Origin: Ophiocordyceps camponoti-saundersi (nom. inval.)
Lineage: Eukaryota > Ascomycota > Sordariomycetes > Hypocreales > Ophiocordycipitaceae
Length of the DNA stretch: 64,000 nucleotides
Assembly (NCBI GenBank): GCA_003339415.1
Contig: PDHQ01000103.1
Span: 39,892 to 103,891, forward strand
Direction: 5' to 3'
Under the pieces are notes generated by a model. The model did no database searches. It was not told the origin of the DNA and saw nothing but the letters and a program-made list of their open reading frames with translations. This document shows positions 1 to 9,533 of this stretch, one piece after another (positions within the stretch are counted from its first letter, which is position 1; every line of letters begins with the position of its first letter). Made by a program: the position numbers and the translations under genes.

Positions 1-1
1 G

Positions 2-1150
2 CGGCGCGTGTTGACCGACGCACCCGGTGGCGTCCGCCTGCACGACCCCGGGCTGCCTCCGACGCCAGATACCATCTCCACGTCGACGCTGCACGGGTTC
101 AAGAAGTCGGATGAGACGCTGGCTCAGGACCAGCCACGGGGCGGTGTTCTGCTGCCCACCGCCGAGATCAGATGTTCGGATTCCGCTACGGGCACTCGCC
201 TCGGCGGCTTCGGCAACGGCCACCATCGGGCCGGCCGCCGCCAGCAGGCTCCAGGTGAGGAGCCGCAATCGGGGCGAGAGTCGGGCTGCGCGATCCGCCA
301 GGCTAGTAACGACTGGGAAAGCGACAGCGAGCTCTCGGACAGACGCTCACTCGAGTCCAGCCTCGACATTTGGCTCCGCGAGAGCGCCAAGCCCGACAAG
401 ACGGGAGGTACCGTCTCGCCAGACCTTTTCGCCTTCCCCTCAGACGCGGCCCGGAACTCAGGGCCGGTCGAGTTCCTGTACAGCGGCTCATCCGGCCACG
501 CGCCGGACGCACGCTCTCTCCGCCACCAGCTATTCCCGTGGAACAACGGCCCCTCGCCACCCAACCGGAGCTCCAGCCTCCGTGCAGAGACGGGCTCGAC
601 TGCCGACTCGGCCGCGTCTACTGCCCACGGTACGCGGTCTCGGGCGCATCATCGTCAGAGCGACGAGCAACAGAAGACGTTTGTGCCGCCGCAATCGCCG
701 CCGCCAAATGGAGAGCACAAGCGGTACCCACCCATGGCCGGCCAGCAGGGAGCCCGCGCCAGCCTCAACAGGTTGCTGCGACGATCGCTGGGGGCCGCAC
801 CCACGCCCGCGCACTCGAGCGACGCCTCCGCCGCCGACGCCTTGCACAACTATGTCCCCATGGGTGTGCCGTCTTGGGTGCACCGCAACGGTCCTCCTAC
901 CGGCGGCGATCGTTCCGGAGTGACACCCCCTCCCATCGTTCTCAGCCCTCGACAAACACCCCGTCGACCCGAGTCGCCGCTCGAGGCGGCCGCAGACTCA
1001 CAAGCACCCGAGTCCGATGGCAACGTGAAGGCTCCCGGTCCTCCGGCGGCCGTCTCGCAGCCGCAGCAAGAGGGCGGTGGGGCCGGAATCAGGAGGAAAT
1101 GGCTGCCAGCTTTTGGGCGGCCGAGCAGCTCCAAGAACAAGGGCGGATAG
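2..1150 (+). CDS. 3' end of a disordered fungal protein (partial)
   Basis: An open frame enters from the window edge and ends at a stop at 1148-1150, so the start and any upstream exons are missing. The roughly 380 visible residues have no recognisable catalytic domain. They are rich in Ser, Pro, Arg and Gly, with a Pro-Pro-Thr-Pro-Asp-Thr-Ile-Ser-Thr-Ser motif near residues 17-27 of the type common in disordered tails of filamentous-fungal proteins. The C-terminus is a basic, Ser/Lys-rich tail ending Lys-Gly-Gly. Competing frames are open because the region is GC-rich; this frame was preferred for its codon pattern and its low-complexity but protein-like composition. A small intron within the first 300 nt cannot be excluded. 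Function unknown. Confidence 0.5.
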   Translation, partial: RRVLTDAPGGVRLHDPGLPPTPDTISTSTLHGFKKSDETLAQDQPRGGVLLPTAEIRCSDSATGTRLGGFGNGHHRAGRRQQAPGEEPQSGRESGCAIRQASNDWESDSELSDRRSLESSLDIWLRESAKPDKTGGTVSPDLFAFPSDAARNSGPVEFLYSGSSGHAPDARSLRHQLFPWNNGPSPPNRSSSLRAETGSTADSAASTAHGTRSRAHHRQSDEQQKTFVPPQSPPPNGEHKRYPPMAGQQGARASLNRLLRRSLGAAPTPAHSSDASAADALHNYVPMGVPSWVHRNGPPTGGDRSGVTPPPIVLSPRQTPRRPESPLEAAADSQAPESDGNVKAPGPPAAVSQPQQEGGGAGIRRKWLPAFGRPSSSKNKGG

Positions 1151-2185
1151 AGCCCGTGTACGTTGATGTGACGCTGCGACGAGATAGCTGAGTCATGGAG
1201 CATGGCTTTGTACTGTAACTACGCGATGATGGTGATGCAGATTCTTCATGCAGGTTCGTCGGCGGTGGACGCATTTCACCGGTGTGCGTCTGCGCTGCCG
1301 CGAGAGAGGGCGTCTCTCGTCGACTTTGCTGGACATGGTTGGAGGAGGATGTGTTTGGCGGCATTTGAGAGCGGGCCGCGTGGCAGAGTCGTGATATTCG
1401 GCGGGGAGGCTACATAGTGATGCTGAGCTCTGGTCTGTACGTACGGCTTCGCAAGAATTTACGACATCTACCGACGGGCTAGCGATGCCCTTGTTTGGAA
1501 GCTGAAGGTGAGAGGTTGAGATGATGATCAGGACCCAGCAATGAGGTATTCCTTTTTCGCCGTTGAAAATTCGTCTTCGAAGGCGCGATAAGATTCAGCG
1601 AGTGCCAGAGCTTCGGCCACGACCCGAGGCCGGATGGTGGCGCACGATGCATCTGTCCGCATGTGCCGGAACGTTTATCCCGCTCCGGCTGGTGGGCAGG
1701 CATGACGCCCTGCCACGGAAGGCACGATTGATACGGCCGCGGGCATAAATTGGCAAGGCCCCCCCCCTCCCCCTCTTCTACACAGATCATCATTCTGAGG
1801 TCAAATTAAGCACGACCATTTTACTGCTTCGAGGCACTTATCCTGTTCTTCTCCGGCCGCGTCGTTTCGCCTCGGTACCGGGGGTCTGGTTTGCGGGGCC
1901 GAGGATGTTTATTAGTTTGTACAGTGGGTCATGTTAACTTGGGCCACGCGCTGGGCTGAGTTTGCGTGGAGGTAGCCTGAGGGAGGCTGTGAGGGTGAAG
2001 TCAATTCTTGACTTAACCTGCCTTATAAAGGTTAAGTCTCTATTTTCTCCTTTTTCTCCTTTCCAAAGGACTGGAAAGTCGAGGCAAAACAATCCCTTTC
2101 AGACGACTAATAGGGTCATGAGCTATCGCAGAGTTCCTCTCGCCTCGGCTCTTGGTATGGATTCCTCCGCATTGCAGGGCAACGG
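1151..2185. other. Intergenic region, no gene recognised
   Basis: Short ORFs here have no codon bias or recognisable domain. A pyrimidine-rich stretch (2040-2090) and a C-run near 1757-1772 are visible. It separates the 3' ends of two genes that point towards each other. Confidence 0.5.
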
Positions 2186-3030
2186 CTAGGATTTCTCATT
2201 TTCCACAATCCCCCCTTCCATAAGCGCCGCGACACACGCAGTCCGTGACGACAAGACCGTCCGCAGAACACCGTCCACCTTGACCGGACACTTGACCTTG
2301 GCATTGTTCTGCCCCCCGCTCTTCTCCTTGTTCGCCCTCGCAAGCGCCACCATACAGGCGACATCAGACGACCCCGTGAACAACTCCCAGATGAGAGACT
2401 CTATCGGCACCGGACACGCCGACGCCACGCCCTCGCGCTGGCAGCACTCCTCTAACAGGCCGCACATGACGCGCTTCCCGCGCGACGACCGCTTGAAGTG
2501 GCCGTCCTGGCAGTTGTCGCAGGCCTTGAGCAGCGCCTCTCGGCTGCCGACGACCTTGTTGCACATGGTCTCCGGAGGGCGGTTACTAAGGAGCAGGGTC
2601 AGGCCCGTGCTGTTGAGGGGCAGGGCCGCGTTGTCCATCTTGTCCTTTGCTATGGCCTCCGAATTGGCCAGGGGGATGAATTCCGAGGGGCTACGTTCGA
2701 GGAGTTGGACGTGGCATGCATCGGCGCATATCTCCCTTCGTTTCCCCCTCTTGACGAGGTGATCTTTTGGGATTTTAGGGCCATTTTGCACGAGGGCGCA
2801 GCATCTGTAATCGCTGCGGTGGCCCGTTATGAAACCGGAAAGTGTTGAGTAATTGGTGCCGTCGTACTCGCACTTTCCGATGTCGGTCTCCCTCTCTTCG
2901 CACTTCTTACGACAGACGCCCTCGGTGGCCCAGCCGTCGTGAACCTGGTCGCATTTCTTCTCTGAGCCGCGGCGATGGAGTTGGTGAGGGTTGAGGGCGT
3001 TGGTGTCTTTTGGGTATCGTCTTTGGACCT

Positions 3031-3088
<58 letters not shown>

Positions 3089-3130
3089 CAGGAGAAAGCT
3101 CAATAGCCCGAGGACTTCACCTTTCAACAA
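2186..3130 (-). CDS. Cysteine-rich secreted-type protein with Leu-Ser microsatellite leader; no ATG in frame
   Basis: The open frame gives about 314 residues with roughly 18 cysteines, including two adjacent Cys-Cys pairs, as in extracellular fungal proteins. Its N-terminus is a hydrophobic segment (V-L-G-L-L-S-F-L-L-L-L) followed by about 13 Leu-Ser dipeptides encoded by the TC repeat at 3033-3086, so it looks like a signal peptide. No ATG occurs in this frame before the cysteine-rich part: an in-frame TAA lies just upstream and only TTG codons are available around 3125-3130. The ATG may come from an upstream exon, with a candidate acceptor ending TCTAG near 3142-3146, or the gene may be broken. 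Other frames through the leader are closed. The cysteine-rich body has no domain I recognise. A secreted effector-like role is inference only. Confidence 0.5.
3033..3086. repeat. (GA)27 / (TC)27 dinucleotide microsatellite
   Basis: A perfect 27-unit dinucleotide run lies inside the reading frame of the cysteine-rich protein, where it encodes alternating Leu and Ser. Confidence 0.97.
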
Positions 3131-3792
3131 GACAGAGCGGCTAGATATACAAACTCGACATTACAAGCCACGATCCATCCCCAACCCTCCTCTCACGAAT
3201 CGCAAGGCTACGAATACCGACGTCATAATCTCAACCACGATCCGGCAAGGCACACTGCTCTCCATCCAGGATCAAAACGCAATCAGCCTCTCGCTAAGGA
3301 TATAAACCACCACGTTTCCACAAAGTCCCACAGCCTCGACTCATCAGTTCATGACTCTGTTTTAAAACTCCCGCCGTAGCCTGCCTTGATGGGAATCGCG
3401 TCCTTCCCCTCCCGGCCGAAAAAGCCTTTCTTCCCTTGCGACTCATGAGTGCCGCCGACTTGGGCGGAGACTCGTGGACGGTAGCGTCGCCGGAGTGTGG
3501 GAAAAAGGCGCGGTGTGGGTTTTGTGGTGGATGAAAGTGCCGTGGGTTGATTCTTTTCAGTGTACGGTCCGATTGGGGAATCTTCCCCGTCTGTACGGAT
3601 GATTTTTTTTTTGCCCCCTCGATGACGGCCAAGGCTATTCCGGTTGGGATCACAAGGAGGCGAAGACGTCAGCGACTTGTCAGTATCTGGCTCGGGCTCT
3701 TGATCTATTTGCTCCGTCGTGCCGACGACTTACGCCTGTCATTGCATACGGCGTCCAAGATGACGACAAGCTTATATAGTAGCTCTCACTTC
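3131..3792. other. Intergenic region upstream of the cysteine-rich ORF and downstream of ADE2
   Basis: No convincing gene. If the cysteine-rich gene at 2186-3130 has a first exon supplying its ATG, it should lie here on the minus strand. The rest is expected to be ADE2 3' UTR. Confidence 0.4.
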
Positions 3793-5685
3793 CTACAAGG
3801 TGACTACTACATCCAGCTGATTCTTCTCCGCCAGATAAGCCTCGTAGCCGATATCCTCAAGCTTAGCCGCCTTAGCCTCGACATCACGCTTCAGCCCCTC
3901 CATATAACGGGCCATCTTATCGCGAAACTCGCCATGGTGAGCGCCGAGGATCTTGACGGCCAGCAGCGCCGCGTTGGTGGCGTTGTTGATGCCGACGGTG
4001 GCGACGGGGACGCCCCGAGGCATCTGGACGATGCTGAGGAGCGAGTCGTTGCCGCCGAGGTGGGCCGCCCGCACCGGCACGCCAATCACCGGCAGCGTCG
4101 TTTCCGACGCCAGCATGCCCGGCAGGTGGGCGGCGCCCCCGGCCGCGGCGATGAGCACTTGCACGCCGCGGGAGGCCGCCGACCGGGCGAGCGCCGCCAT
4201 CCGCTCCGGCGTGCGGTGGGCAGACGTAATGGTGCAGTCGTAAGGCACGCCGAATCTCTCCAGTACGTCGAGACCGGCAGACACAACGTCGAGGTCCGAG
4301 TCGGAGCCCATCGTCACCACCACCAGCGGCGCGTCGCGGTCGCGCGAGCTCGTCTTGCTGGCCAAATTCATCGTATCGGGTCGAAGCTGTGTGGCGGATG
4401 ACGCGAGCCGCTGACGGCGAATCTCGTCGACGTCGGCAACGAAAGGAGCAATGGCCTGCTCCATGTCGATCGGTGACGGTGCCGTTACCGTGATGTGGCC
4501 GATCTTGCGGCCGGGCTTGGCCGTCTTTCCGTAGAGGTGGAGGTAGATGTCGCGGTCCTCGGCGTAGTACGTCTCGGCAAGGCGAACCAAGTCGATGTGA
4601 GAGTCGGCCGCGGCGCCCCCCAGGATATTGACCATGGCGGCCTGTGCCACTCTGGGCGTCAGCTCCAACAACGGAGGCAAAAGGTCCAGGATGGCACAGA
4701 GCTGTGCCTTGAACTGCGACATGTACGGCACCGCCTCGATGGTGTAATGACCAGAGTTGTGCGGCCGCGGCGCCACCTCGTTAACGATCAGGGAGCCTTG
4801 AACTACCAGTCAGATCAGGGCCATCCAAGCGTAAGGGTTTGCATTACCGTCTTGTAACAAGAACATCTCGACGGCAAAAACGCCTCGCCCCCACAGACAT
4901 CTTACAACGTCCTGTGCGAGACGCTGAGCGGAGAGGCAGATGGCCGAGGAGACGTTCCGCGGTGGCATCAGCACCGTCTTGCACACCTGATCTTCGTGCA
5001 CCGTCTCGACCGTCGGGTACGGGAACAAGCCAGTACATTGACCGTCGTCGTCTTCGGTGCGGATGACCATGACGGCCAACTCGGCGACAAAGGGAACCCA
5101 TTTCTCGGCGTAAAGCGGCATCCGACCAAGAGCATGGATCGCCGGTTCGATGTCATCGTACCCTGCGACCTTGTAATTGCCGCGACCGTCGTAGGAGTCT
5201 CTGCGAGCCTTGACGACGAAGGGAAAGCCAAAGCTGCGGGCGGCATCGTCGAGCGAGTGGCGCAAGTCATCGATTTGGATGGCAAGCTGTTGGGCGACGG
5301 GGATATCGTTTACTTGAAAGTGCTGCTTCTGAAGGTACTTGTCTTGAACAAGACGAAGCGTGCGCCACGATGGGTGGACCGGTACTCGCTTCCTGCGACC
5401 ATTTGGGAGAAGCACGCCTTGTGTCGCCACCTCCTCGAGCACATCGACGTCGACGTGCTCGATCTCGACGGTGAGCACGTCGCAATTTACCGCCAGCTCG
5501 CGCACCCGCTCCGCATCTTTGAAGGAGCCGGTAACGTGTCGTTGTCGTCCTCCGGCGGCCATTCGAGCTGGACAGTCGGGCTCGTCCAGCACCGACACCT
5601 GGTAGCCCAAGGGACCGGCGGCCTCACATAGCATCCGACCGAGCTGGCCACCGCCGAGGAGGCCGATGACGGGCCGGGAGGCCAT
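3793..5685 (-). CDS. ADE2: Phosphoribosylaminoimidazole carboxylase (AIR carboxylase)
   Basis: Converts aminoimidazole ribonucleotide to its carboxylated form in cytosolic purine synthesis. Two exons, 5685-4848 and 4796-3793 (stop included), are joined across a 51-nt GTAATG...AAG intron and give 613 residues. The splice restores the conserved Leu-Gln-Asp-Gly-Ser-Leu-Ile-Val-Asn-Glu-Val-Ala-Pro-Arg-Pro block of the ATP-grasp domain. The N-terminal PurK-like part has the Gly-Leu-Leu-Gly-Gly-Gly-Gln-Leu-Gly-Arg nucleotide loop at residues 7-16. The C-terminal PurE-like part from about residue 435 shows Gly-Ser-Asp-Ser-Asp, Ser-Ala-His-Arg-Thr-Pro and Ala-Gly-Gly-Ala-Ala-His-Leu-Pro-Gly. Length and order match the fungal two-domain enzyme. 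By analogy with yeast ade2, loss would give pigmented adenine auxotrophs. Confidence 0.96.
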
Positions 5686-6652
5686 GTGGGAGGAAGAGAG
5701 AGAGAGAGAGCGAGTGCGTGGAGGGTTGTGTTGTATTCAGGAGGTGTAAGAGCTTGTCGAAGACGGGAGTTTTTTGTTCAATGACGAAGCGAAGTTATAC
5801 ATGCATGTGCTCTGGCACGTGCGCTGGCTGAGTTATGGAGCGGATCCCCGACTCCACCACGGATTAGTCTCGGCAGCTATATCCGTAGTGGCCCTGAGTC
5901 TGACGTAGTAGTGACGAGAGTATAGTGACGACGCTGGTGGCAGTTCATTTCTCAGCTCGTCTCGAAGCCCCGTAAGGTGCCGTGCCTGAACGGCTAACAC
6001 AAAGCAAAACTGCATAGTACATACGATGATACGGGCGAGACAGGCCTTACGTAAACAGATATGTACACAAAAAAAAAAGATACTCACGAGAGATAGAGAA
6101 TCGGTGACGACGATAACGAAGCCATCTCAACATAAACTCGAGTGTTTTATACGGCATCACCTGCGTATTTGGAGATATCTATACAGAGTAGATACTACCT
6201 AACTTGCTAAGCTGCTAGGAGGCAAACGACTCTCAAGTCTCCGAAAACCTCAATTGGTAATATGTAGGAACTAACCTACCCGTCTACCTACACAGGCACC
6301 TCGTACCTAGGAGTAGGTAGGTAGTAGGTTTGCATGTGCCGAGTGCATATTCACGTTCTGGAGATTCATGTGCTGAAGAAGCGGCAGAAAGCATCCTTCT
6401 CTGAACTCATCGACTTCTTCTCCCGCTGTCGGCCATCTCATTCTTCTGTCCCTCGCCGCCGGAATAGGGTCCATGTCTGCTGTCATTTCTGCCCTGTTCT
6501 CTGCCCCCTGGAGAGATTCCTCATCTTTCGAACCTAGGTAACCATCCCAATACGCCTCCATCCAGCCTCGATTCTACGCCTTCGAGCCTCACAAACTCAT
6601 CATTCACGCGTCAAACTTCATCTTACAAAACATACCCCCTTCAACCTACACA
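5686..6652. other. Divergent promoter region between ADE2 and an orphan ORF
   Basis: No gene seen. Contains a GA-rich tract next to the ADE2 start (5693-5710), and CCTA/TAGG tetranucleotide clusters with a CCTAGG palindrome at about 6277-6330. Confidence 0.5.
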
Positions 6653-7312
6653 ATGAAAAAGACAAAACTCACCAACCTCTCCATCCCCCCGCTGATAAAG
6701 CCCCCCTCCAACCCATCAACGCAAGGAAAAGACTTCACCCCCTACCTCTCGCAACTCAACAACCCATCAAGCCCCTACGTCCACACAAAAGCAATATCCT
6801 TTAGGAACGGCACCCACCGCAGAAGCTGGGAGCTCAGCATGCCCGACGCGCGACAAAGGTCCACCATCAGCGAGTTCTACCACGCCGCCAAGGGTGGAAA
6901 GCTAAGCTGGATCGCCTTCTGCAGCAGCGAGGTCGTCAACTGGACGAGGGACGGGGAGTGGGACCGGGGACCGTGGCACTGTTACGCCGTCGCCGTCATA
7001 CAGGATCTCGTTGACGGCGGGAAGCATCTCGTCATCTACGATCCGGACCCGAATCTCCCTGAGATGAAAGAGCGTGTCCGGGCCCGGCCCGTCCTTCGCG
7101 GCCTTCAACGGAACTTGTATGATTGGATTCGAAAGACAAAGTGTGCGGACTTGCGCTTGTGGTACTCCATCGATCCTGTAAGAGGGCCTGGCGGACAGTG
7201 TCTCCGTCATGCGTTGAAAAGGGTGCGAGAATGGGCGCAAATAGGAGACTTACCTTGGCAAGGGAACGACGATCCTAGGATTCGAGGCTGTGTACCCATC
7301 ACAAGACCCTGA
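6653..7312 (+). CDS. Orphan protein of 219 residues, unknown function
   Basis: A single-exon ORF with a clear ATG preceded by a CA-rich leader. The first 45 residues are polar and Pro/Asn/Lys-rich; the rest looks globular, with a Trp-rich core (Trp-Ile-Ala-Phe-Cys-Ser-Ser-Glu-Val-Val-x-Trp and Trp-Asp-Arg-Gly-Pro-Trp-His-Cys-Tyr-Ala-Val-Ala-Val-Ile) near residues 83-125, followed by an Ile-Tyr-Asp-Pro-Asp-Pro segment. There is no signal peptide or membrane segment. Alternating hydrophobic strands around a Cys-x-x-Glu and a Trp-His-Cys motif could suggest a papain-like fold, but I cannot assign one. Such lineage-restricted ORFs are common in insect- and nematode-associated Hypocreales. Function unknown. 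Confidence 0.65.
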   Translation: MKKTKLTNLSIPPLIKPPSNPSTQGKDFTPYLSQLNNPSSPYVHTKAISFRNGTHRRSWELSMPDARQRSTISEFYHAAKGGKLSWIAFCSSEVVNWTRDGEWDRGPWHCYAVAVIQDLVDGGKHLVIYDPDPNLPEMKERVRARPVLRGLQRNLYDWIRKTKCADLRLWYSIDPVRGPGGQCLRHALKRVREWAQIGDLPWQGNDDPRIRGCVPITRP

Positions 7313-7458
7313 GACTTGGGCTCGCTTTAGCGGACACCGAGTCAGTCTCTTTCTGTCTCTGGTCTCTATTCTCTATAGATTTATATAGATATACACACAT
7401 GCATACATTGCCAAGCCAGGCATTGCATTCTCTATAGAGACAATTGCACAGTGAGCCT

Positions 7459-9214
7459 TCATGCCGTCGACGCCGCTTCAGAAAGGCAAACGACAGCCCA
7501 CTTGCCGTGCCACGCCCACCTCCTGGCATCTCCGCTACCGCCATCCGCCTCACGCAGCTTCTCATCCTTGCCCGGCGGCAGGTCAACGACGACGTCAGAC
7601 TTGCACGTCCGCAAGGACAGCACGTTGAGACCCGAGCCCTTGCCCATGGGTCCGATCGCCTCCTGAAACGGGGTAGTTGGATTCCAACGCGCCTAATGAG
7701 ATGTAACCGATAAATTAGACTGTCAGGCAGATTCAAGGACGGGGTAGATAAATGGTAAGAAAGAGAAGGAGGGAAAGAGAGCCCAACGTACGTCGCCCGT
7801 CAACTTTCGATAGTTGAGATCGCCTTTAAAGATGACAAGCTCGGCGCCCTTGAGGTCCTCGTGGAGCTCGCGAGCCTCGTGAGGCAAGCGCCAGAAGCTG
7901 CCGCCGGCAGTCCAGTAACGGTCGGGACGCATGATGAGTTGGCCCTCGGCGTGGCGGCCAGCCCAGTCCTGAAAGACAAAGATCATGTCGCTGACCTGTT
8001 TTTCCGACAGGGGTGCGGGCGCCTTCTCTTGAAGCTTTTCGTCCTCCGTCTGGGTCTCGAAGAAGGACCTCGGGTCGGAGATGGCATTGAGAAGAGCAGT
8101 AAAGTCGGCGGGAACCACGTCGGAAACGAACCAAGGTATGGACTTGGGGCGTAGGATGACCTCGGTGGCGAGCCCCGAGAGGAGGAGGAAGCCGGCGAGG
8201 ATGAGGTCGACGTAGAGCTCGAATCCCGCGTTGTCGAGGACCAAGTCGACGCGGCGCTCCTTCTTGCCCCGTGCGCGAGCCTTGTTAAGGAGCTGGTAAG
8301 CGGCCGGCAAGTGATTAACGAGGACATTGGCCTCTGCCGCCTTGCGGGCTTCGGCGCCCTGCAGCCTTTTGATGTCCTCGTAGCTAAGGTTGGTCAGGAG
8401 GGACAGGTCTGTGGCGTTGCCCCAGAGACATATTTCGAAGAACTCGATAAACAGGAGAGCTTCTGCCTCCTCGTCCGGCTTTTTGGTTCGGAGCTGCTCG
8501 ACGAGCTCCCTGTAGCGGGAGGCCAGCTCCAGAACCGCATCTCGCGAGCTTCTGAAGGTTTTTATCTTTTGGCGAGCGAAAACGTCGTAGTTGGTCCACC
8601 GCTTTGTTTTATGGAAGAAGGAACTGATGCGACTGGAACAAGCCAATTGTCTGTCAATCACAATCTAAGTCGACGAGAAGCTGAAGGGGGGGGACTCACC
8701 GGTATAGATAGCACTCGGCAAAGAGCCAAGGGACATTCAGCCAGGTCGGGTTCCCGAGCGCCTGCAGCTCCTTGTTGTAAGCGGCGGTCTCGTCCGGGTA
8801 GCCATCGTCGTCAAGAGGACTGTTGAGGCAAGTGAGCAAAAGGAGATGTGTGGGGCAGCGAAGAGAGACCGACGTGAGCTTGCGATCGTGCTGAAGTTCG
8901 TATTTGAGACAGCCGAGCTGTTCGACTAGCTTCTTGCCTTCGGCCTGCTTCTCTGCGTCTGTGGTCGTGGTCGTGGTGCGATAGACGTCGTCGACGGCGC
9001 CTGTCTGCTCCCTTCCATCAGCACCGAGATGAGGACGGAAGAGAGAGAAGAGGGGCACCGACTAGGATGATGGGCCACCGCTGGCGGGCCGAGTCGGAGG
9101 CGAACGACGTCGCATCGCTAGTAACGTATTTGGCTGCGAGAGCCGTCAGCGGCGGCGGCGACGAGCGAGGCCAGGGATGAGTTGGCACTTGCGCGTCTTG
9201 GTGTCCAGATCCAT
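7459..9214 (-). CDS. DUF89/ARMT1-family damage-control phosphatase
   Basis: Six exons: 9214-9193, 9133-9063, 9004-8874, 8819-8700, 8632-7792 and 7692-7459 (stop included). They encode 472 residues, the usual size for this family. The family hydrolyses sugar phosphates such as fructose-1-phosphate, or acts as ARMT1, using a metal-dependent active site. Conserved blocks are Lys-Tyr-Glu-Leu-Gln-His-Asp-Arg-Lys-Leu-Thr, Trp-Leu-Asn-Val-Pro-Trp-Leu-Phe-Ala-Glu-Cys-Tyr-Leu-Tyr-Arg-Arg, Leu-Trp-Gly-Asn-Ala-Thr-Asp-Leu-Ser-Leu, Asp-Asn-Ala-Gly-Phe-Glu-Leu and Phe-Lys-Gly-Asp-Leu-Asn-Tyr-Arg-Lys-Leu-Thr-Gly-Asp. The first intron begins GCAAGT, a GC-AG intron; only this choice gives an open frame and the expected Met-Asp-Leu-Asp-Thr-Lys-Thr-Pro start. 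Introns 2 and 3 both start GTCGGT. An alternative splice of intron 2 changes one residue. Confidence 0.9.
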
Positions 9215-9533
9215 GGCCAATGAGTAAGACGGGGGAAGATGTGTCTGGGGCAAGTGTTGATGACGTGAGGAGGATGAAGATAACGCGGTGGCCGATAAGA
9301 TAAGGCGGAGGAGCTTCGGGCGAGAGCCGAGCGAGGCGGCGTGTGTGTTTGGGATTGCCTGTGCACTCTCAGGGACACTCTTAGGGAGGGAGATGATGAG
9401 ATGTGTCTTCTTATCTACCATGTCTTTGACTCTCAATGCGGACCTATACAGACATTATATATACTATAATACTATAATACTACACACAGAACCCATATGT
9501 ACAGACGTGTTGGACAAACGACGACATCTTCTT

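Noticed and set aside
9146..9436. 96-codon minus-strand ORF as the true start of the ARMT1 gene
   Set aside because: It reads through the first intron to an early stop; the Met at 9214 with a GC-AG splice fits the family.
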